A DNA stretch of 64,000 nt. Origin: Erythrobacter sp. SD-21 (lineage in GTDB: Bacteria; Pseudomonadota; Alphaproteobacteria; Sphingomonadales; Sphingomonadaceae). Positions 56,909 to 64,000 of the stretch are shown here, in pieces. The notes beneath the pieces are model-generated. The model was given only the letters and a program-made list of their open reading frames with translations. It had not been told where the DNA came from and made no database searches. The DNA lies in assembly GCF_000181515.1 (NCBI RefSeq), contig NZ_ABCG01000006.1, positions 1 through 64,000 on the forward strand, written 5' to 3'. Numbering within the stretch: the first letter of the stretch is position 1; every line of letters begins with the position of its first letter. The position numbers were made by a program, and so were the translations under genes.

Positions 56909-58096
56909 ATGGGAGCAGAACCGACCGTCGACATCGCGAGCGTCTATCGCGATCCTCCGCCCTTCACGGCCGAGGCGCAGGGCCAGTCGCTGACCTTCTA
57001 TCCCGCCGGCAAGGACAGGCTCGAGGCGATGCTCGAACTGGTCCGCAGCGCGACCGAAACGCTCGACATTTGTTTCTATATTTTCGCCGAGGACGAGGTC
57101 TCGACCGAGCTTCGCGACGCCCTGTGCGATGCGGCCGGGCGCGGCGTGAAGGTGACGCTGATCATCGACCGCTTCGGTGCCTCGGCCAGCGACGAATTTT
57201 TGAAGCCGCTGGTGGATTGCGGCGGGCGCTACCTGTGTTTCAGCCCGCGCTGGAGCCTGCGCTATCTCATCCGCAACCACCAGAAGATGGTCATCGCGGA
57301 CAATTCCCGCGCCATGTTCGGCGGCTTCAACATCGAGGACGACTATTTCGCTCCCCCCGAGCGTAACGGCTGGAACGATATCGGCATCCGCATCGAGGGC
57401 GACGGCGTGCAGGGCCTAACCGATTGGTTCGCGCGGCTGCGCGACTGGACCGATGACGACGAGGCGCATTTCACCGCTATCAAGAAGACCGTGCGCGACT
57501 GGTCCTGGACCTCTAAGCACGGCCACGCGCGCTGGCTGGTCGGCGGGCCGACGCGCGGCCTCTCGACCTGGGCACGCTGCGTCACGCAGGACCTGAAGGA
57601 GGGCGAGAGGCTCGACATCTTCATGGCCTATTTCTCGCCGCCCTATACGCTGCTGAAGCGGATCGCGCGGGTGGCGAAAAAGGGGCAGACGCGGCTGCTG
57701 ATGGCCGCCAAGAGCGACAATGGCGCGACCATCGGGGCGACCCGCTCGCTCTACAAATACCTGCTCAAGCGCGGCGCGAAGATCTGGGAATTTTCCCCCT
57801 GCAAGCTGCACACCAAGCTGCTGGTGCTAGATGACGCGGTCTATGTGGGCAGCGCCAATTTCGACATGCGGAGCCTTTATCTCAATCTCGAGATCATGCT
57901 GCGGATCGAGGACAAGGCGCTGGCCGACCGAATGCGGGATTTCGTCAGCCACCATATCGCAGCGTCGGAGCGCATCACGCCGGAAAAGCACAAGCAGCGC
58001 GCGACGCTGTGGAACCGGGTGCGCTGGTGGGCGGGCTGGGTGCTGGTTTCGGTGATCGACTACACCGTGGCGCGGCGGACCAACCTGGGGTTCTGA
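56909..58096 (+). CDS. Phospholipase D-like protein, cardiolipin synthase type
   Basis: 395 aa. Two HKD motifs: His124-x-Lys126-x4-Asp131 (HQKMVIAD) and His301-x-Lys303-x4-Asp308 (HTKLLVLD), the second followed by [10 protein letters not shown]. Transfers phosphatidyl groups between phosphatidylglycerols in cardiolipin synthesis; no N-terminal TM helices, so a ClsB/C-like or soluble PLD is equally likely. GTG at 56900 is an alternative start. Confidence 0.9.
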   Translation: MGAEPTVDIASVYRDPPPFTAEAQGQSLTFYPAGKDRLEAMLELVRSATETLDICFYIFAEDEVSTELRDALCDAAGRGVKVTLIIDRFGASASDEFLKPLVDCGGRYLCFSPRWSLRYLIRNHQKMVIADNSRAMFGGFNIEDDYFAPPERNGWNDIGIRIEGDGVQGLTDWFARLRDWTDDDEAHFTAIKKTVRDWSWTSKHGHARWLVGGPTRGLSTWARCVTQDLKEGERLDIFMAYFSPPYTLLKRIARVAKKGQTRLLMAAKSDNGATIGATRSLYKYLLKRGAKIWEFSPCKLHTKLLVLDDAVYVGSANFDMRSLYLNLEIMLRIEDKALADRMRDFVSHHIAASERITPEKHKQRATLWNRVRWWAGWVLVSVIDYTVARRTNLGF

Positions 58097-58151
58097 CGCC
58101 TTTGTGGAACGCATCTGGCTTCCCTGCCTTGGGATAGCATAGGAGATACCC

Positions 58152-58682
58152 ATGAAATTTGCACTCGCGCCCGTCGCCTTGCTCGCCCTGGCAGCCTGTT
58201 CCGATCCCATTGAGGAGCGGGCCGACGAGACATTGACCTCGTCCGCAGATCCCACTCCCGCCGCTCCGGTCTCGCAGGCAACGCTGGTCCCGGGCATCTT
58301 GGACGAAGGACTGCGGCGCGATCGCAATCTGATGGGCGAGCTGGGCTGCGTTTTCTCCCGCGGTAACGAAGTGCTGTTTGCAGCTGTTGCGAATTCCGCC
58401 AACATCGAGGGCGGCGAAGGGCTGGTGGTCCTCGATGGGCAGCCCGAAGAAGTCTCGCTGGATGGCGATGGCGGCTATAACGCGCTGCAATCGGCCGCGA
58501 GCTTCACCGGCGAGGGAGGGCTGTCCGTCGATATTATGGTCACCCAGGAAGCGGAAATTCGGGAAACGCCGGCACCGGCGACAGGACCTGCCCCGATGGT
58601 CGCGACAATGACCCTTGCCCGCGGAGGGCAGGAGGTGTCGGTCGAAGGTCGCTATGAATGCGGCTCGCAGCCGGAGGCATGA
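58152..58682 (+). CDS. Small lipoprotein, unknown
   Basis: 176 aa. Signal and lipobox LALAACSD, AGGAG upstream of the ATG. Globular part contains LMGELGCVFSRG and a C-terminal EVSVEGRYECGSQPEA; I recognise no family. Ends one base before the convergent dnaB stop. Confidence 0.75.
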   Translation: MKFALAPVALLALAACSDPIEERADETLTSSADPTPAAPVSQATLVPGILDEGLRRDRNLMGELGCVFSRGNEVLFAAVANSANIEGGEGLVVLDGQPEEVSLDGDGGYNALQSAASFTGEGGLSVDIMVTQEAEIRETPAPATGPAPMVATMTLARGGQEVSVEGRYECGSQPEA

Positions 58683-58683
58683 C

Positions 58684-60210
58684 CTATTCGTAATCATCCT
58701 CGTACCCGCCCCGCATTTCGGGCGAGGAGAACTTGGTGAACTCGCTCTGGAACAGCAGCGGCACGTTCCCGGTCGAACCGTGACGCTGCTTGGCCACGAT
58801 CAGCGTCGCGCGGTTGACCAGTTCGAGGTGGCGCGCTTCCCAATCGGCGTATTTCATCCGCACTTCTTCGCTACTGGTCTCGTCCGGCGTGTCGGGCTTC
58901 AGCGCGTTGTGGTAATATTCGCCGCGGAAGATGAACCACACCATGTCGGCATCCTGCTCGATCGAGCCCGATTCGCGCAGGTCGGAGAGCTGCGGGCGCT
59001 TGTCTTCGCGCTGCTCCACCGCACGGCTGAGCTGCGAGAGCGCGATCACGGGGACGTGCAGTTCCTTGGCCAGCGTCTTCAAGCCGCGGCTGATTTCCGA
59101 AATTTCGTTCACGCGGTTGTCGTTCGCGCGGCCCGAGCCCTGGAGCAGCTGCAAATAGTCGACGATGACGAGCCCGATATCGTGGCGGCGCTTCAACCGG
59201 CGGGCGCGAGTGCGCAGCGCGCCGATGGTTAGGCCGGGCGTGTCGTCGATATAGAGGGGCAGCTCGTTCAATTCCTGGCTGGCGAAGGAGAGGCGCTGGA
59301 ACTCTTCCTTGCTCAAGCGGCCCGAACGCAGCTTTTCCGAGGAAATTTCCGCCGTCTCGGCAAGGATACGCGTGGCCAGCTGGTCGGCGCTCATTTCAAG
59401 GCTGAAGAAGGCGGTCGCCGCGCCCGGGCTCTCGCTGCCTTCGATGCCAATCTTCTTGTCGTCCATCAGGCGGCGCGCGGCGTTGAAGGCGATGTTGGTA
59501 GCAAGCGAGGTCTTGCCCATACCCGGACGCCCGGCGAGGATGATGAGATCGGAATTGTGCAGGCCGGATGTCTTGTCGTTGATTGTTTCGAGACCGGTCG
59601 TCTTGCCGGAAAACTTGCCGCCCGAATTGATCGCCGCCTCGACCATCTTGAGCGCGCCGAGCGCTGCAGTGCGGAAATCCTGTGCTTCGTTGCCGGTGGT
59701 TGCCCCTTCGGCGACCTTGTAGAGATCGGCCTCGGCCTGGCTGATCCTTTCCATCGGCGCGACTTCGTCCGAAGTGTCGAGCGCGCCTTCGACGAGGTTG
59801 CGCCCGACATGGACCAGCTCGCGCAGGAGGGCGAGGTCGTAGATCTGTTCGGCCAGCTTGCCGGTGGCGAGCAGGCCCTGCCCGTCGGCGGTGAGCTGGG
59901 CGAGATAGGTCACGCCGCCCAGCTGCTTCAACGCCTCGTCGCTTTCGAAATAGGGCTTCAGTGTCACCGGCGTCGCAACCGAGTTGCGGTCGATCAGCTT
60001 GAGCACGCGTTCGTAGATACGCTCGTGCACCGGCTCGTAGAAATGGTGCGGCTGCAAGGGCGTGTTGAGCTCGCCCACCACCTGGTTGTCGATCAACACC
60101 GCACCCAGGAAGGCGGCCTCGGCCTCGACATTGCTGGGTAGCGTGGTGCCCTGCACGTCCTTGGCAGGAGTCGAATCGGTAGCGGGAAAGAGGAGATCGG
60201 TGTCGGCCAT
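58684..60210 (-). CDS. dnaB: Replicative DNA helicase DnaB
   Basis: 508 aa from the ATG at 60210; ATG 60222 and TTG 60246 are alternatives, none with a clear ribosome site. DnaB N-terminal helicase-loader domain (SNVEAEAAFLGAVLIDNQVV) and RecA-like motor: Walker A GRPGMGKTS, IDDTPGLT, DYLQLLQGSGR, ESGSIEQDADMVWFIFR. Hexameric 5'-3' helicase at the fork. Confidence 0.96.
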   Translation of the reverse strand: MADTDLLFPATDSTPAKDVQGTTLPSNVEAEAAFLGAVLIDNQVVGELNTPLQPHHFYEPVHERIYERVLKLIDRNSVATPVTLKPYFESDEALKQLGGVTYLAQLTADGQGLLATGKLAEQIYDLALLRELVHVGRNLVEGALDTSDEVAPMERISQAEADLYKVAEGATTGNEAQDFRTAALGALKMVEAAINSGGKFSGKTTGLETINDKTSGLHNSDLIILAGRPGMGKTSLATNIAFNAARRLMDDKKIGIEGSESPGAATAFFSLEMSADQLATRILAETAEISSEKLRSGRLSKEEFQRLSFASQELNELPLYIDDTPGLTIGALRTRARRLKRRHDIGLVIVDYLQLLQGSGRANDNRVNEISEISRGLKTLAKELHVPVIALSQLSRAVEQREDKRPQLSDLRESGSIEQDADMVWFIFRGEYYHNALKPDTPDETSSEEVRMKYADWEARHLELVNRATLIVAKQRHGSTGNVPLLFQSEFTKFSSPEMRGGYEDDYE

Positions 60211-60348
60211 GCGCGGCACCATGGCTGTCGGGGACTCTTGGGACAAGCGATTGCCCGTGCTGATTTGTCGCAGCAGCTTGTGGATATCGGGGAAGACTCA
60301 AAGTCCACTTGCCCCGCATCGCTGTGCTTGCGAAAGCAGCATCGGACG

Positions 60349-60852
60349 ATGAGCGATTCAACCACCCCTTCCGGCGACCACCGCATTGCCAAGATCGAGC
60401 TCGACGAGGAGACGATCATCTGGCGCAACGCCGATATCGAGCAGGAACGGCGTATCGCCATCTTCGACCTGATCGAGGAAAACACTTTCAAACCGCTGCG
60501 CGCGGCGGAGCGCGGAGCGAGCGGCCCCTATCATCTCACGCTTGCGGTGCAAGACGGGCGGCTGCTGATGACCATCGCCGACAGCGAGGACACGCTGGTC
60601 GAGGAACTGCTGCTGGGCCTTGCGCGCTTCCGCCGCCCGATCCGCGAATATTTCGCCATTTGCGACAGCTATTACCAGGCCATCCGCAAGGCGACGCCGG
60701 GCGAGATCGAGACGATCGACATGGCTCGCCGGGGCGTCCACAACCGCGCCGCCGAGCTGCTGCTCGAACGGCTGGAAGGCAAGGTCGAAACTGATTTCGC
60801 CACCGCTCGCCGCCTCTTCACGCTCATCTGCGTCCTCCATATCAAGGGCTGA
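60349..60852 (+). CDS. UPF0262 family protein
   Basis: 167 aa. Family start HRIAKIELDEETIIWRNADI and the ARRLFTLICVLHIKG C-terminus. Conserved in alphaproteobacteria, function unknown. Divergent from dnaB; ATG at 60349. Confidence 0.9.
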   Translation: MSDSTTPSGDHRIAKIELDEETIIWRNADIEQERRIAIFDLIEENTFKPLRAAERGASGPYHLTLAVQDGRLLMTIADSEDTLVEELLLGLARFRRPIREYFAICDSYYQAIRKATPGEIETIDMARRGVHNRAAELLLERLEGKVETDFATARRLFTLICVLHIKG

Positions 60853-60858
60853 CGGGCG

Positions 60859-61566
60859 ATGGCGAAACGCAAGAAGAAGGGCCGCTCCGGTCTGTTCCTC
60901 AAACTGCTGCTGCTCGCAGGGCTGATCGGCGCCGGCTACTGGCTCTATGCCGAATACGAACAGCGCGGCTGGCGCCCGGACGAAACCGCATATCCCGACC
61001 AGGGCGCTTTCGTCGGCGAGAATGACGGCGCTATCGATTTCGAGGTCTTGAAGGGGCTGGGAGCCAGCTTCGTCTATCTTGAGGCCAGCCGCGGGGCGCG
61101 CGGCAAGGATGCCAATTTCTCGCGCAATCTCGCCTCTGCGCGCAAGGCGGGGCTGCAGGTCGGCGCGGTGCATTTGTTTGACCCGTGCGAGACGGCGGAC
61201 GGCCAGTCGGCCAATTACGTCACCATCGTGCCGCGCGATGCCGACCTGCTGCCCGCGGCCATCAAGCTGACCCGCACCACCGACGAATGTTTCGAGCGCG
61301 TCTCCGATGCCGCGGTGCAGAGCGAACTTCTTACTCTGGTCAACCAGATCGAGGCGCATACCGGCGCGCCCGTGGTGCTTGCGCCGAGCGAGGAATTCGA
61401 GGACCTCTACCGCCCCGCACGCCGCCTCGAACGCGCGCTCTGGCTGACCGGCGATGTCGAGGAACCCCTCTACGCCGGGCGGCCGTGGACCGTCTGGACC
61501 GCCAATTCCGCCTACGACAGCGCCGCCGCCGAGAAGCCCTTGCGCTGGCTGGTCGTGCGCCCCTAG
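60859..61566 (+). CDS. GH25 lysozyme-like membrane-anchored protein lacking catalytic acids
   Basis: 235 aa. Basic N-terminus and one TM helix (about 12-30), then a GH25-like barrel start: GAFVGENDGAIDF aligns with the family GIDVSHHQGxIDW, and FVYLEASRG with FVYIKATEG. The catalytic Asp is Phe51 and the catalytic Glu is Arg78 here, so hydrolysis is not expected. NFSRNLASARKAGLQVGAVH keeps the scaffold. Possibly a peptidoglycan-binding pseudoenzyme. Follows UPF0262 by 6 bp. Confidence 0.7.
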   Translation: MAKRKKKGRSGLFLKLLLLAGLIGAGYWLYAEYEQRGWRPDETAYPDQGAFVGENDGAIDFEVLKGLGASFVYLEASRGARGKDANFSRNLASARKAGLQVGAVHLFDPCETADGQSANYVTIVPRDADLLPAAIKLTRTTDECFERVSDAAVQSELLTLVNQIEAHTGAPVVLAPSEEFEDLYRPARRLERALWLTGDVEEPLYAGRPWTVWTANSAYDSAAAEKPLRWLVVRP

Positions 61567-61577
61567 GAACCGACCCC

Positions 61578-61982
61578 ATGACCGATGACGACCTGATCGC
61601 TGCCGCCCGCGGCGCAGCCGAACATTCCTATTCTCCCTATTCGCGTTTTGCCGTGGGCAGCGCGTTGCTCTTCGCCGATGGCAGCGTGGTGACTGGCACC
61701 AATATCGAGAACGCGAGCTACGGTCTGGCGCTCTGTGCCGAGACGGTCGCCGTGTCCAAGGCCATGGCCGACGGAGTGCGCGGCGGGCTTGAGAAGGTCG
61801 CGGTGACCGGGCCGGGCGACATGCCGATCACGCCCTGCGGCCGCTGCCGCCAGGTGCTGAACGAGCTGGCCCAGCTGGGCGGGACCGATCCGGAAATCCT
61901 CTGCGTCGGCCCGGACGAAGTCCGCCGCACGCGGCTGAGCGCGCTCCTGCCCGACGCCTTCGGTCCGGCGAGCCTGGTCTAA
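61578..61982 (+). CDS. cdd: Cytidine deaminase
   Basis: 134 aa, tetrameric zinc enzyme type. Cys53-Ala-Glu55 (LCAETVAV) and Cys87-x-x-Cys90 (PCGRC) bind zinc and provide the proton shuttle; SPYSRFAVGSALLF and NIENASYGL complete the site. Converts cytidine/deoxycytidine to uridine forms in pyrimidine salvage. AGGA about 10 nt before the ATG. Confidence 0.96.
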   Translation: MTDDDLIAAARGAAEHSYSPYSRFAVGSALLFADGSVVTGTNIENASYGLALCAETVAVSKAMADGVRGGLEKVAVTGPGDMPITPCGRCRQVLNELAQLGGTDPEILCVGPDEVRRTRLSALLPDAFGPASLV

Positions 61983-62047
61983 CGCTTCCTTCACCATTTA
62001 CGTTTAGCAAGACGTCGTGGCGCACCATGCGTCCGGAGTCAGCGACA

Positions 62048-62221
62048 ATGAAATTCGTCCAACTGGAATCGCGCGGCGGCAATTACTTGGTCGTCGCCAG
62101 CAATGTGGCGTGGCTGCGTGTGGGCGAAAACGGCCAGACGCTGGTGGGCATGGTGGGCAGCCAGCCGCTGCTCGTGACCGGCACGCCCGAAAGCGTCGCG
62201 GCCAAACTCGCCGCGACCTGA
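62048..62221 (+). CDS. Small 57-aa protein, unknown
   Basis: Starts MKFVQLESRGGNYLVVASNV, followed by a predicted beta-rich segment (TLVGMVGSQPLLVTGTPESV) weakly reminiscent of small FlbD-type proteins. Complete, with a start in a normal gap between cdd and the carboxypeptidase. Not recognised with confidence. Confidence 0.6.
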   Translation: MKFVQLESRGGNYLVVASNVAWLRVGENGQTLVGMVGSQPLLVTGTPESVAAKLAAT

Positions 62222-62266
62222 CCCGCCGCTGGCCCGGGCCGGCATGTTCCGCTAGATGCGGCAGGC

Positions 62267-63283
62267 ATGATGGACCGGCGCACAGCCCTTGGCTTCCTTG
62301 CATCGACGGGAGCGGCGCTCGGCCTGCCCTCAATGGCCGCAGCCCGCAGCGCGAGGCGACCGCGTCGGCTGTCGCTTGGAGACACCGTCGGCCTGATCGC
62401 TCCGGCGAGCGCGGTCTCGGAAGGCGAGATCGCCTACGCCCGGCACAACATCTCTGGCATGGGGCTGGTCCCAAAGCTCGCAGACCATGTGTCGCGCAGC
62501 GAGGGCTACCTCGCCGGGAGCGACAGCGAGCGTGCCGCCGATATCAACGCCCTATTCGGCGATCCCGAAATCGCGGCGATCTTCGCCATTCGCGGCGGCT
62601 GGGGCGGAGCGCGCCTGCTCGAACTGGTCGATTGGGAGCTGGTCGGGCGCAATCCCAAGCTGCTGGTGGGCTATAGCGACGTGACATCGCTGCACCTCGC
62701 CATCGCTGCCAAAACCGGATTTGCGAGTCTCCACGCGCCCAACGCCGCCAGCCCCTGGCCGAAGGAGAGCTGGGAGAGCCTGTGGCGACTGGCCTTCACT
62801 GGCGAGACACCCACGCTTGGCGGCGAGCGGGCAGACCTCGTGCAGGGGCCGCAAGGGCGCACGATCGCGCCAGGGTTCGCCAAGGGGAGGCTACTGGGCG
62901 GAAACCTCACCGTGTTCTCGACGCTGATGGGCACGCCTTACCTGCCCGATTGCGACAGCGCGGTGCTGTTCTTCGAGGATGTGAACGAGGAGGAATACCG
63001 CATCGACCGCATGCTGCAGCAGCTGGCGCTTGCGGGCATATTGGGCAAGGCGTCGGCGGTGGTCTTCGGCCGCTGCCGCAGCTGCGCCAGCACCGATGCG
63101 GACTATCGCGGCCAGACGCTCGACGAGGTGCTGGACCACCATCTTGCGTCGCTCGGCGTTCCCGCCTTCGTCGGCGCGAACATCGGCCATCACCGCGGCC
63201 AGCTGAGCCTGCCGCATGGGGCGAGAGTTGAGGTGGACGCGGGCGCGCGCACGATCAGGCTGCTCGAGCCGATCGTGCGCTGA
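62267..63283 (+). CDS. LD-carboxypeptidase (peptidase S66, muramoyltetrapeptide carboxypeptidase-like)
   Basis: 338 aa. Tat-like signal (DRRTALGFLASTGAALGL). S66 fold: AIRGGWGG, nucleophile Ser137 in GYSDVTS, Glu in FFEDVNEE and His in GANIGHHRGQ. Cuts the terminal D-Ala from tetrapeptides in cell-wall recycling; with a Tat signal it would act in the periplasm. ATG at 62270 is an alternative start. Confidence 0.9.
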   Translation: MMDRRTALGFLASTGAALGLPSMAAARSARRPRRLSLGDTVGLIAPASAVSEGEIAYARHNISGMGLVPKLADHVSRSEGYLAGSDSERAADINALFGDPEIAAIFAIRGGWGGARLLELVDWELVGRNPKLLVGYSDVTSLHLAIAAKTGFASLHAPNAASPWPKESWESLWRLAFTGETPTLGGERADLVQGPQGRTIAPGFAKGRLLGGNLTVFSTLMGTPYLPDCDSAVLFFEDVNEEEYRIDRMLQQLALAGILGKASAVVFGRCRSCASTDADYRGQTLDEVLDHHLASLGVPAFVGANIGHHRGQLSLPHGARVEVDAGARTIRLLEPIVR

Positions 63284-63298
63284 CCCGGTAGGGCGGGA

Positions 63299-64000
63299 TC
63301 AGGCCCCGCGCGCGTCCATCCATTCGACGAGGCTCGCAAGGCAGTCGCGTGCGAGCATCTTGCAGCGTTCAGGCGACCAGCCCTGTTCGGGCTCGGGATC
63401 GGCCTTGTTGTCCTTGTAGGGCATTTCCAGCGTCATCGCCGTCGCGCCGAAGCGTTCGGCGACCTGGTTGGTGCTCATCGACAAATTCGCTTTGCCGGGG
63501 GCGGCCTTGGTATAGCCCTGCTCGGTCTGGAAATCGGGCGTGCGGCGGTCGAGGATCGCCTCGTATTCGTAATAGCCCTTGCCCTGCTCGTCGGTCCACG
63601 AAGGGATGCCTTCGAAACCGGCGAGGAAGCTGACGGGGATCGCCTCGTCGCCATGGACGTCCATGGCAAAATCGACGCCGGTTTTGTCCATGTGGTTGCG
63701 GATGGCGAGCACTTCGGGGCTGCGTTCCGCGCTCGGATTTTCCCATTCGCGGTTGAGGTTCGCGCCCGCCGCGTTGACGCGCAGGTTCCCGCGCTTCGAC
63801 CCGTCGGGGTTGCAGTTGGGCACGATGTGCAGGCGGCACTTTTGGCGCAGCTTGCGGCCCACGCTGTCGGCGGGGTCGGTCAGCACTTCCAAAGCGCCTT
63901 CCATCCACCATTCGGCCTGCGTTTCTCCCGGGTGCTGGCGCGCATAGAGCCACACGTTGAAGCTGCCTTCGCCCATTTCGAGGCAGTCGATCGGCTGGCC
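63299..64000 (-). CDS. M14-type zinc carboxypeptidase, N-terminus beyond window
   Basis: Open frame to the window end, so 5' truncated by the edge. Zinc motif HPGET (His-x-x-Glu in ARQHPGE), [13 protein letters not shown] and a third-ligand-type His in [10 protein letters not shown]. Cytosolic M14 subfamily (AGBL/Nna1-like) by these segments. Convergent with the LD-carboxypeptidase gene. Confidence 0.88.
   Translation of the reverse strand, partial: GQPIDCLEMGEGSFNVWLYARQHPGETQAEWWMEGALEVLTDPADSVGRKLRQKCRLHIVPNCNPDGSKRGNLRVNAAGANLNREWENPSAERSPEVLAIRNHMDKTGVDFAMDVHGDEAIPVSFLAGFEGIPSWTDEQGKGYYEYEAILDRRTPDFQTEQGYTKAAPGKANLSMSTNQVAERFGATAMTLEMPYKDNKADPEPEQGWSPERCKMLARDCLASLVEWMDARGA

Overview
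The window is high-GC DNA from an alphaproteobacterium. Protein style points to Sphingomonadales, probably Erythrobacteraceae: an FtsH, DnaB and RpoZ of that type, a sphingomonad LuxR-RTX pair, and a Trb-type mobile element. This placement rests on recognising families and was not checked by search. No rRNA, intact tRNA or CRISPR array was seen.

Region 1 (1-22.6 kb) is accessory. After the 3' end of an unknown coiled-coil gene comes a 140-bp sequence (593-732) that recurs without gaps at 22467-22606, with 112 of 140 positions identical. Between the copies lies a decayed integrative element: a P4-type tyrosine integrase with an in-frame amber stop, an AlpA-like regulator, DUF932 and a shortened ParB (each behind a copy of the same leader), a primase N-terminus fused to an internally deleted TrbI, a DUF2274 protein, an EexN remnant and a LysR regulator. 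Its cargo is an RND efflux operon with a divergent TetR gene, a patatin-like lipoprotein, small orphan ORFs, a DUF2971 fragment and an oxidative or electrophile-stress set (TspO-like, DODA, YceI, FMN reductase, pirin, LysR), then a TRIC-type channel.

Region 2 (22.6-32.3 kb) holds a LuxR-type regulator directly downstream of a giant RTX protein gene (about 2,530 aa), and an alpha/beta-hydrolase. A perfect 16-bp palindrome lies upstream of the RTX gene.

Region 3 (32.4-47 kb) looks chromosomal: acetyl-CoA synthetase; moaA-moeA; a BigR/SqrR-type sulfide-detoxification locus (persulfide-dioxygenase-like MBL enzyme, two YeeE/YedE half transporters, a TIGR01244-type protein, ArsR repressor); a CaiB-ALDH-MaoC cluster; exoD behind a start-sequestering hairpin; and a DUF3604-PPIase-HupE cluster in which the PPIase gene appears frameshifted.

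Region 4 (47-64 kb) holds an ABC-type tripartite efflux operon with a divergent TetR gene and two tandem operators, then ftsH, small lipoproteins, DUF3667, a sterol desaturase family protein, rpoZ, a cardiolipin-synthase-like PLD protein, dnaB, a UPF0262 protein, a GH25-like protein lacking both catalytic acids, cytidine deaminase, an LD-carboxypeptidase and a partial M14 carboxypeptidase.

The strongest leads are the decayed element and its paired leaders, the predicted leaderless and operator-overlapped promoter of the sulfide locus, the exoD hairpin, the tandem TetR operators, and three proteins missing expected catalytic residues or reading frame.
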